In this document: piece after piece, positions 54,519-64,000 of the stretch
How the letters are laid out: each line of letters starts with the position of its first letter
Numbering within the stretch: the stretch's first letter is position 1
Source: Scilla litardierei
Taxonomy: Eukaryota; Streptophyta; Magnoliopsida; Asparagales; Asparagaceae
Assembly: GCA_030789695.1 (NCBI GenBank)
Contig: JAULAV010008732.1
Location: 1 to 64,000, forward strand
Direction of reading: 5' to 3'
DNA length: 64,000 nucleotides
The notes under the pieces: model-generated
What the model saw: only the letters and a program-made list of their open reading frames with translations
Told to the model about the DNA's origin: nothing
Databases searched by the model: none
Program-made: the position numbers and the translations under genes

Positions 54519-56670
54519 TGTTGGGATTTCTGGGTCCATAGGGCCATAAATATGATGTCTGGCCTAAGTCGGTCGTACGAAGTTATCAAAACAGCAGCGG
54601 AAATTTGACTTAAAATAATTTTAAATCAACGCCCTAAAGGGAACAACCCCTAGCCAAGATCTCCACTATCCCGCTGTTTGGTCCGACCAACTCCTAAGGA
54701 TAGACTTACAGTTGCAATTTATAAATGCATGTTTAATTTAAACTATATACCTTTCACTTTGTTTTTGCTGAATACGAAGCGTCATTTTCAGCGACATTTC
54801 TTTGGGCCCACGCCGCTTCTCCTATGCTAAACCACTTCCCGAGTGGCTCCTCGTCCCGAGCCAAACCGCTTTCCAAACCGCACCACATCCCGAGGCGAGC
54901 AACACTGTTGTCACTGAGCCAACCACACACCAAAGATGATTTCACCTTGAGTGAATCCTCCATCAAGATTTCAAATCCGATCCGAGCTCCTTCGTAGCTT
55001 TACTAGAGACTGAACAGGAGTAAGGAAGAAATTTATGGAGAAAGCGAATATTTAATTTAAGCTCAGATCCAAGCTTGCTCAAGTTTAATGGAGCTACTCA
55101 GCTATAGAGATTGGGACGAGTTTCAAGGAGGCCAGTAGGCCCTTATTTATATAGGCGGCTGACCCCTCCTATCTTCTCATATCCGATGTGGGACTAAAAA
55201 ATTTTGTAGAAAAAATTAATTAAAGTTTGCCTTTCACAAAGGCCAAATTTTAGCGAATTTTTCATCCCTCCCCGTTGAGCTTCGCAAGTGATACAACTTA
55301 TCAAATCAAAGAGGGCTAAACAGTGAACACGTAGAAAGAAACGACACTCCATTCCGAGTCCGTTTGACCCTTCAAATAAGGGTCCAAAGATAGCCCAAAA
55401 CCTCGCATTTCGCAAAAACACAGCTTCCATTCTATCTAGGGTTCACAATACCTAAGCATGGGTCCTATGGCATGGGCCCCACCTAGCCAGCGCACGCCAG
55501 CAAGGCACACACCCAACATGTGCCCGTGCTGGGCACGTGCTGTGCATGCGCCCGCGCTGGCGCGAGTGAGCAGGCCGCCGCCCGCACGAAGCGGGCGGGC
55601 CCCGCCCGCTGCCTACGGGTGCAGGCGACCGCTCCGTTAGCAAGTGTGGGCACCCGCTTGCCAGGTGGTTAGAGTGCCCTCTTAGTGAGAACCCGACCGC
55701 AATGCCCAACTTGGGCTAAATTCATGGTTTAGGCTATATTTCGCACGTTTGGAGTCCGTTTTTAATTCGTTTGAATCTGCATTTAGCAGGACGATCGCAT
55801 CATCCAATTAACTGTTTCAATGCATTTATTATATTAAATATTTACGTAAATATTTCACGACACATTTAATTCTCTTTTACATCATGTGCAAAATTCCCAC
55901 ATCCTTACTGTTCTAAACTTATACATCTCCTACTTGCACTCAGGATCATTTATCCTGAATGCAGGAGCTAATTGCAAACTCTTTGCAGTTTTCTATCCCT
56001 GGCATCAAATACATATTCTCATAATTTCTACCTATAACTTGACGAAGGTCTCACTCTGTGTGAGACCCTACAGCCTGACCCTACTACAGGTGGGGCTCTA
56101 AACCCCAGACGGTAGAGAGCACGAGCAGCAAGTGCCGTCCCTGTTTCGGTATAATACTTATATGGTTAACTCATTAACATGAGTATTGTCGGGACCACCC
56201 TGACTGTGTCCGGATGAACAAAGTTACAGTCTTTTCGTCAAAACTATGCCATTTAATCAAGCCTATGGTATGGTCAATTGTCAACCTCATTAGCTTGAAT
56301 TTGGTTAGTCTCTATCGATCTTTAGTCAAATAATGTTGGACTACTTCTGACATACTCTTGTCAGAGCTTTCACTAAAGATCGAACTAACACTATGACACT
56401 AACTCCGCTTGACCGGGAGAGACGAATCTGATCTTGATCACTACTTATGCTACTAACAGTTAAACAATTCTCTATGATCGAGATCCTCATTTCAATACTT
56501 GTTTAACCTCGTATTAAGTCTTAAGACTTTACCTAAGTTCTAATGTCGTCTACATTTTATTAACTTAGATAATTCTTACCATACAGCTTACTGTAATTTT
56601 GAACAAGTTTTTTGTACACTTACATAAAGATAAATTGCCTCGAGTACGAGGGCATACCTATCTCCCAACA
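54519..56670 (-). repeat. Element D LTR, Angela/BARE-like Ty1/copia
   Basis: Inverted termini TGTTGGGA ... TCTCCCAACA over 2152 bp. In minus sense it starts TGTTGGGAGATAGGTATGCC, resembling the start of BARE/Angela LTRs, and near its end has GATAACTTCGTACGACCGA. A GC-rich stretch (55480-55640) contains a near-perfect palindrome around AGCGGGCGGGCCCCGCCCGC. In minus orientation this is D's 3' LTR. Confidence 0.75.
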
Positions 56671-58569
56671 TATCTCACTTGCACTCAGGCCCATTTATCC
56701 TGGTATCTCATACCGTATTTACACATAAGTCTCTATAAACGTTATGTGACAGAGCCTTCGTGAGTGAATCTGCTAAATCATTTACTGTATAGACTTAAAG
56801 GTTTTCTATGTTCTTGTTAGACCACATATTTGAATTTCATCCAAATAATTTTCTTGGCCTCTTGAAATCCATAATCATTGTCTTGCCTGGATCTCATCTA
56901 GCTCATCGTACCTTACAAGAATAATCCAAATTAGTTACTAGTCATTTAGACGGTTCATAATTATTTCTGATAAAGTGTCACTCTTTGACCACTTTGTCAA
57001 AACATATGTTTCGGTTCCTTTATGCTTCGCATGCATTTTATTCGGTCCCACTGATCTTGAAAACTCTCTTGCCGATTCATAAAAGTTCGTTCTTCTAAAT
57101 CATATTTAGAAAACAGATTATACATGAATGCTCCAGTTTTCATGGTCATCAGGAGCATTTACATTGAGTTCGGTCCAAGTAGATATGTACACATCTGTTG
57201 GTAAGAAAGTTTCATCATAATACATTTATAGGAGTTAGGATGATAACTGTTCTCAACCAACATAAGTTGTTCTTCACTATTTTCTTCTGCACCAATCTTC
57301 TGTCTTGAAGATTTACATACAGCCAATAAGAAACACGGTTTTTGGGCACATAAACTAAAGTCCATACTTTATTTACGTGCATGGACCCTTCTCGGATTAC
57401 ATCAAGTTATTAATCAGAGTTCTTACTCCGAATGGCATCCTGAAAGTTGACTAAGTCATCACCAACTATGATGTCTTACTCGACTCTTCGTCTCTCGAGA
57501 TTCGAGTAATCCTTTAACTTCCTAATGCTTGATTTAATGAATATCTTATTGATAAGGTCGTCATAGAACCTTATCAAGAACATAGGCTATCTGGGACTAA
57601 ACCCAGAGGTAGGATTGTAACTCAGAGCCACTTGCCATGCATCGCACCATGTCTAACAAAGTGCGATTCATGCTCTCCAACACACCGATGTATTAAGAGA
57701 CTTGACCTGAGAAAAAAATCACATTTTCTTTTAATTACGCAAGATTATATAGCTAAGTATTCAACTCTTCGATCTGATCGAAGCAGTTCACATACTTCTT
57801 TCATTGTGTTATCTATTTTATCACTTGTGTTTCAGCAAGAACACGTGGTGTAATAAAATAGGAACAACTTATCATGGCTAACTTAGACTTGGGTCTGAGT
57901 ACATCTGTATGTACTAGACTATGAGTTCACCAACTCATTCTCCCACAGTCTTATAGATGGAATTTCGTCCATCATACCTTTGAGATAAGATTCACAAGTG
58001 TCTATTGACTTCATAATAAGAGAGGTCATACCCCTCTTTATGTGACTTGTGAAACTTAGTCTCTTTGGTATGGCCTAGTCTATTTAGCCATATAAGTTTT
58101 GCTATTATCTTGTGTATTCATGTATTAACATTTAATACATTATCGTTATACAAATTACTTATTACTTCAGAAGCAAGGTGACGACATTTGCCAAAAATGT
58201 TAGACGTCCTCTATGGTCCAAGAGACAACAATTGCTCCTTTTTCCAACATGTATGATAATATTTTTGTATTACGATTATCCTGAAGTCGTGACATCAAAT
58301 ATGTCACATTTTCAGTCCCTTCTACTTTTGCCTTTACTAATGATAGATAAAACTTTCTTTCTCAATTGAATTTCCTTAATGCCTTCTTCCTTTTCTAAAT
58401 CTCATTTAGATATTACGTGTCTTAAGAAAAATAATAGCCGTGCAAACATCTCATGTATCCAAATGCTTGAGCTTTGCAACTTTGGGTGTGCTCAACAAGT
58501 TGCTCGTCTCAAGATCCGGTTGGGATACATAGTCTTGCATCGCTCGTGCACTCATTTTAGATTCAAACA
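56671..58569 (-). pseudogene. Element D decayed pol interior
   Basis: Immediately right of the LTR the minus strand reads a purine-rich AAGTGAGATA tract preceded by a copia RNase H terminus (VNDLADSLTKALSHNVYRDL). Farther right only scattered short frames remain (for example minus 57159-57365). I could not identify RT or integrase motifs. The 5' LTR is not seen in the window. Confidence 0.55.
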
Positions 58570-59715
58570 TGTCACACCCCGCTTCCCAAAAACGTGGAGG
58601 CGAAGCGTGAGAAGGTCCGCTCGGACTTGAAGCTACAAAGCCGCAAGTCTGATAAGCGTCAATAAATAATAATTTGCAGGTCCCTGTAATGTTACACGGA
58701 ACAAAAACAAGAATAATAGAAAGAGACAAATAATAATTTATCAATCTAAAGGTCCAACAAAATATCCAACCACCAGAAAATCCACCATGCTACAACAGAG
58801 TCAAAAGGAAAAGGCCCAGCATGGCCAACAGCAAAAACAACTATCACAAGGCGCTACTCACCACTAAACTAAACGATAACTAACAAGGAAAATGCGAAGG
58901 AAACTAAGACTGGTCGCCGGTATCCTCGTACTCAACGTCAGCAACGGGATTGCGCACGTACTCCACAAACTTGTCGCCCTCAACTGCAACCTCTGGCTCA
59001 GCAACTAACATGCGACACCTAAAGAGAAGGGGCACATGTCAGCAAGTCTACAAGACTTGTGCAAGGAAACAAAAGGAAGTGGTAACAACCTAGCAGTTCT
59101 AGAGTAAAGTATGACATGGTATATTATGCAAATAGAACAACATCAGTTTATGTTATGGCATGATTATAGCATGACAAGTAACATGGCATGGCAAGTAAAC
59201 AATTACATGACAAGTACAAGAATTGTTTGCACGTCGTGCACAGAGATTCTGCCCTTTGGCTAGAGTGGCTGTACGGGCCAACTCTTACGCTCAAGTGACC
59301 GTTTATCCTTACCCCTCCACGTGTGTCGAGCCAGGGCATTACCCCGAACACGTAATGCTCGCTTCTGGATCACGAGCCAGGAAGTGTTTTTAACACGTAT
59401 GGCATAGGGTTATGCCCGCATAACGGGTGCCTAGCCGGGTAACACGAAAACACGGATTTGTACAAGGATTTGTAGCGTGTGCTACGATGCAAAATGCAAA
59501 CATGATACGTAAAATGGATGCACATCACAATATTCAAATGCAATTGTGTACCGTTAAAGAAAAGTAAACATGACAGGCAATTGTATGACATGACATGACA
59601 AGGGTAATTCTAGCTTCGTTGTGACGCTAGAATTAAATTTGCGCCTAGACCGCTATCATTTCACGGTCTAGTCTCTTTCATGCTAAAACAAAGTTGTAAC
59701 GGCCACTTTTCGTTG
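58570..59715 (+). repeat. Left terminal inverted repeat
   Basis: Pairs with 61750-62892. Shared landmarks include GGTCCGCTCGGACTTGAAGC, CAAGTCTACAAGACTTGTGC, GGATCACGAGCCAGGAAGTG and TAGCGTGTGCTACGATGCAA. Confidence 0.85.
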
Positions 59716-60400
59716 TACGTTGTTCGTGCACGTGCTTTTGACCGTGCACGTATAAATTTTAGACTTTGTTTGTTTGTGAACACTTTAGTGTGATATGTCG
59801 TTGTGAACGCCTCTGGGAGTATTAAATTGTGGCACTAATTTGGAACGACACTTCTCGGGTCGTCCTCCCACGATTTGATCTTATTCGACGAGACGTCGCG
59901 ATTTTCACTTTTGACGTGAGACGTTTCTATTTTTAGTTTCGTCCATCGACGTCGAAATTGGGATCCGTCTTATTAATTTCTTTTCTCCCGTCGTCCCGGT
60001 CACCCCAGTATTTATTTCACGATTTTTGAGCTCTGTTTGACCCACTTTCACTATCTTGCCCAATCTAATATATATTTAACACTAAGTTTTACATGAGTTT
60101 AACCCCCCTTTAATTATTATTTAGTGTAAACCCTATCACCCTTGATCCGGCCCCCACTTTTCCTCAGCTGGCACACACACTTTTTGCACATGTTAGAGAC
60201 TTTTTGCACATGTTAGAGAGAGTGAGAGGGTGAGGGCTCTTTTGCTTTTAATAATTGTTATAAAACAAATTCATCTAACTCTTTAAACCCTAGGCCCATT
60301 CCCCTTTCACGTGAGCCTGGCCTCTTAAAGTGGCCCCGATTAACAATAACCCATACCCATTCTTGTTAGAAACCCCTAGGGTATCTATATATAACAAATA
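59716..60400. other. Interior of the inverted-repeat element, left part
   Basis: No gene. Contains a 20-bp direct duplication (ACTTTTTGCACATGTTAGAG, near 60178-60219), and a TATA-like CTATATATAAC at about 60384-60394. Confidence 0.55.
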
Positions 60401-61150
60401 CTATATAGTCTCCCAGCCTCAACAAACTCCAGGCGCCCCCCTATTCTTTTCACACGCGACTCCTAGCCCCGACTTCCTCTTCGACTAGACCGCCGGCCGT
60501 CCCACATCTCCGATCACCCTACCTTCCCTCCACCGACCGGACCGGCTGCCTGACCGTCGTCGGCGTCCCCCAGGCGTCGCAATGCCCTCGCAGCTGCTGC
60601 TTTTGCAGCAGATCTGCCGTGTAGCCCGCCGAGCCGTCCTAGTCACCGGAGCTCGCTGTGACAGCCGCAGATCCGTCGGAAACCCCGAGAACGGCACCTC
60701 CCCTCCCATTTCCGTGATCCCGATCACCCAACACCCCGGCCGCCACAACTCCAGCACGCGACGTCTTCTTCCCTTGCAGACCCACCGGAAGGTGTCCCTC
60801 GATCAGCGGCAGCGGCCGAAGCCGCCGCTGCAACGCCCTAGCTCCGCCGTGCTCCGCCCTTAGCCGCTGCGCGCTGACCGTCAGACTTTCCCGACGCTGT
60901 CCATTGAAGCCGCCCCACGTCGCAGAACCCCGCCGTCATCCCCTTGCTCCGACATTCTCGACCTTCCACCCACCGGATCCCCGCCCAACAGCTCCCAAAA
61001 CCGCCGTCCGCAACGCCATCTCCCTCCATTTGCAAAGGACCCCGATGAGCTGATCCGCGAGGCCGCCGCTCCATCGCTGCCGCCACCTGAGCTTCCTCCT
61101 CGCCGCCAAGGTCACGCCGCATGCATGCACCGAGTTGGAAATTGTTGGTG
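60401..61150 (+). other. GC-rich exon-like core
   Basis: A sharply GC- and C-rich block inside AT-rich surroundings, 3' of a TATA-like sequence. A plus frame runs 60582-60863 (MPSQLLLLQQICRVARRAVL) and ends in TAG. A GT donor-like TTGGTGAGT follows near 61145. It could be a captured gene 5' end (UTR and first exon) or the element's own leader. The protein is not recognised, and antisense frames are also open. Confidence 0.4.
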
Positions 61151-61749
61151 AGTTGGGTTAATAATTGCCTGCTGGGTTCTTTATATTATGAGAAGGCAAC
61201 TATCTTATATACACGTAAATATATATTTATGTATATTACTACCATGTAACCCCCACTCTATGAATTTATAAATGGTTAGGTTACCCATGTAGGAAGCTGT
61301 TGGAATTAATAAGCCCCCTTGTCACCTGCCCTTAGGCCTATGCTCTATTGATATACATAGGTTGGTACCCTCTTGGGGTTAACACCAGTAATATCCATGT
61401 TAAGGTTAGTTGGTCGCGGTAACACTTTTGGTCGTTTAATAATAACATGATAAAACTATTAGTTTAGTATATAATGTACTACTGTTAGCAAATAAGGGCA
61501 TGTTAGTTTCTTGAACAAAATACTTTATGGGATGAAGCTGACGAGTAACCTTACTTAATGAACATCACCCTAGATTGGAAGTTCTAATGTAGTACTATTT
61601 AATTTATGGCGGAACGAACCTAATTCAGTAATATGTTTGATCAACCAGAGGACCAGCTGCTCAATAGCAAAACACGTCAAAACAAACTCGTCGACACCAG
61701 GAACTCCAGAAATCAGGCAAGTGAAACTTGCCAACTTTTGTTTAGGGCC
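61151..61749. other. Interior of the inverted-repeat element, right part
   Basis: AT-rich, intron-like sequence; no ORF or repeat recognised. Confidence 0.5.
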
Positions 61750-62892
61750 ATGTTTTAAGGCCACATCCTTGTTTTTAGCGTAAAAGAGACTAGACAGTGA
61801 AATGATAGCTTTCTAGACGCAATTTTAAGATCTAGCTTGACAACGAAGCTAGATCTGACACCCTGCCATGTCATTCATGCATTGATATCTGTCACGTTTA
61901 AATTCCTTATCTGTACGCACTTTTAACTGCCATGCATTGCATCTTACATGTCATCCAAGATGATTGTTGCATCGTAGCACACGCTACAAAATACTTGTAC
62001 AATCCGTGTTTCCGGCTAGGCACCTGCTATGCGGGCATAACCCTACGCCATACTTGTTAAAAACACTTCCTGGCTCGTGATCCAGAAGCGGGCCTCATGT
62101 GTTGGTCAAAAGCCAATGCCCGATACACGTGGAGGGGTAGGGATAAGCGATCACTTGAGCTTAGGAGTTGGCCCGATCAGCCACTCTAGCCAAAAGGCGT
62201 AATCTCTGTGCATGACGTGCTTACTTTACTTGTCTTGTACTAGTGAGTGTTTCTTATAAAACTTGACATCCATGACATGCTCGTACTTTACTTTACTTTA
62301 CTTGTTGCACTCATACTTTAACTGCCATGTCATTGCATTCATGCTAGAACTGCTAGGTTGCTTACTTTCACTTTCAGTTTCCTTGCACAAGTCTCTAGTA
62401 GACTTGCTGACATGTGCCCCTTGCTCTTTTGGGTGTCACATGTTAGACCCTGAGCCAGAGACCGTAGCTGAGTACGTGGTAGTTGCTGACGCTGAGCCTG
62501 AGTCCCTGTCTGCCCAGAAGGAGTTTAGGGGATACCTGTGATCATCCTTAGTGACCTTGCTGAGCTTTCTTTTATTTTAGGATTATTGTTAGTTGTCGGT
62601 GCGTGGCACCTTTACTTTGTACGTTGTACTTTTGTTGGCCATGTTTGGGCCTTTAGACTCTTCTTCCTTTTAGCCTGGTGGCTTTTCTGTGATGTTGGAG
62701 TTTATTATTATGGATATTTTGAGATATCTCTTTTGTCTCATTTCTTTATTATTATCTTCGTTTCGTTTCGCGTTGCAAGGACCTGCCAAATTAAAGTTGA
62801 TTGACGCTTATCTGACTTGCAGCTTGTAGCTTCAAGTCTGAGCGGACCTTCTCACGTCTCGCCTCCACATTTTTGGGAAGCGGGGCGTGACA
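61750..62892 (-). repeat. Right terminal inverted repeat
   Basis: Reverse complement of 58570-59715 with moderate divergence. Contains a short TTTAC microsatellite at about 62283-62304 that is absent from the left arm. Confidence 0.85.
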
Positions 62893-64000
62893 GGTTTTGT
62901 TGGTGGCCCATGCAGGTCGAGTCTTGCAATTGCGAATTAACGGAACAACGATAATAACAGAATGTCCATTAAATAAATTGCAACATCCGAGTTATAAGCC
63001 TTGAGTCTAGTCTTTTTCCTATGTCACTAGGTGGTAAGGAGACTTAGTTAGACGTCTGTGCTTACTAGTTAGAGGTCCCTGATCGTTAGTTAGACTCCCT
63101 GCTAGCAATTGATTTAAATCATCGTAGGAGTTACCTTAGTGGTTCTTGTCTAACTCTGACCATAGTAGACTTCTAGAATTCCTTTAGTCGTTCGCTTGGG
63201 TTCATCGATTTTGGACCAAGCTGAACGCATTTCATTACCGTCTAGCTCCTTAGAAAGTCTTAGCGCTTAGTTTCTTATTTTAATTGGTCGACCGTAGGAG
63301 TTTCCCGTAGATTTCCGGGGTCATATCCTAGGCGTATGTATGTTTTGATTATCCTACCATTTCCCCTTGCCTCGATTCACGAGATCGCCTCATGACGATC
63401 GTCGTTAATTTTCGAATCTCTCCGTTACAAATTTTGAACTGTCGAAAGTATCCTTCAATTCCCTCCTTTCCTAAGTTTAAATTTGTTCGAAAATTTAAAT
63501 ATATATACTTATACTTCGTGCTCTTTCGTTGACTTTGTGTCGAAATTTTTGAATACCAGCTTATGATATTTTCCAGCATATACTTTTCGTACTTATGAAA
63601 ATACCTTGTCCCTTCGTATACTAGTTTATTTCTGAACCGTACTTCTATTTTGCCCAAATTCGATTTATAATTTCCTTTCTTGATTATGCCATTCGAATAA
63701 CACCTCGCACTTACTTTAATATGTTTTTCAAGTCACATGGGACTCCAGCTTTCAGCAAGTCGATGTTATGCTCATCGTTTCCCCCATTTCAGATTTTTGT
63801 GAAATTACTATTCCTGATCTAAACTCCCCATAATTTGGTTTTAAAGCTTTATTACAATTTTTGATAAATTTAATACTAAGTCATCTTTCCGTTCACCATA
63901 CATACTCCTAGAATGATTTCTAAACGAAATAGAATTTCAATTATTATTTTTATATATCTGTGCCAGGCTCGTTGTGCTCGTATGATAAGAACTTTGTGTA
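62893..64000. other. Unassigned right flank
   Basis: AT-rich sequence with no convincing ORF, LTR end or tandem repeat. It may be more of the decayed D interior or another old element. The minus ORF at 63349-63657 shows no recognisable motif. Confidence 0.4.

Larger units (their letters stand above)
58570..62892. mobile_element. 4.3-kb element with long terminal inverted repeats
   Basis: TGTCACACCCCGCTTCCC at the left end is matched by GGGAAGCGGGGCGTGACA at the right. The similarity extends inward for about 1.14 kb on each side. Long inverted repeats fit a nonautonomous DNA transposon such as a Mutator-like element, or an inverted pair of related LTR-like repeats. No transposase and no clear target-site duplication were found, so the class is uncertain. 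Confidence 0.7.

Noticed and set aside
55458..55709. Pro/Arg/Ala-rich ORFs in the D LTR
   Set aside because: GC-rich palindromic LTR segment open on both strands; no gene evidence.
60485..61130. Minus-strand genes in the GC-rich core
   Set aside because: Overlapping antisense frames in C-rich DNA without motifs; the plus-strand TATA and donor-like sites argue for plus orientation if anything.
58530..62930. TCTTGCA as a target-site duplication of the inverted-repeat element
   Set aside because: The shared string lies about 25-40 bp away from both element ends and not next to them, so it is probably chance.
62893..64000. 5' end of element D
   Set aside because: No second D LTR, primer site or copia motif could be read; left unassigned.

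Overview
The window is plant nuclear DNA, almost certainly from a large repeat-rich angiosperm genome. It holds a satellite array and LTR retrotransposons of typical plant lineages: Ty3/gypsy Athila and Tat/Retand types, and Ty1/copia Sirevirus and Angela/BARE types. The species cannot be named from the sequence. I found no credible host gene, rRNA, tRNA gene, CRISPR array or prokaryotic operon.

Layout. Bases 1-5826 are an AT-rich tandem satellite with a monomer of about 147 bp, including a higher-order duplication and two inverted blocks. A Ty3/gypsy element (A) begins at 5827 inside the satellite and is cut off at 54518. Everything between is A plus what inserted into it. A's 5' LTR was split by Ty3/gypsy element B (5893-34986). 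B's pol was split by a minus-strand Athila-like element E (10990-33993). E's pol was split by a plus-strand Sirevirus-like copia element F (19138-31443). A's gag was split by a minus-strand Tat/Retand-like element C1 (37201-43698). The A protease-RT spacer was split by a second one, C2 (44738-52673). A's 3' LTR was cut by a minus-strand Angela/BARE-like copia element D (LTR 54519-56670, decayed interior to about 58569). B, E, F, C1 and C2 each have a readable 5-bp target-site duplication, so the order of insertion (satellite, A, B, E, F) can be read directly. Rough LTR divergence agrees: B about 10%, E about 5%, F about 2%. A 4.3-kb element with terminal inverted repeats of about 1.14 kb (58570-62892) follows, with a GC-rich, exon-like core. 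The last 1.1 kb is unassigned.

How the parts relate. Three observations stand out. (1) The two elements with an env-like third ORF (E, gypsy; F, copia) each carry a family-specific cluster of short palindromic motifs twice: in the LTR upstream of a TATA box, and again in the pol-env spacer, also followed by a TATA-like sequence and a leader. This suggests a duplicated promoter module for the env-like ORF. (2) C1 and C2 are reciprocal defectives: C1 has an uninterrupted gag and no pol, while C2 has pol and almost no gag. Both keep an antisense ORF between pol and the 3' LTR. (3) In C2 the antisense ORF and pol converge on a palindromic AATAAA/TTTATT block. Most coding regions are interrupted by stops or frameshifts and are annotated as pseudogenes. 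All identities are from reading the sequence; nothing was searched.
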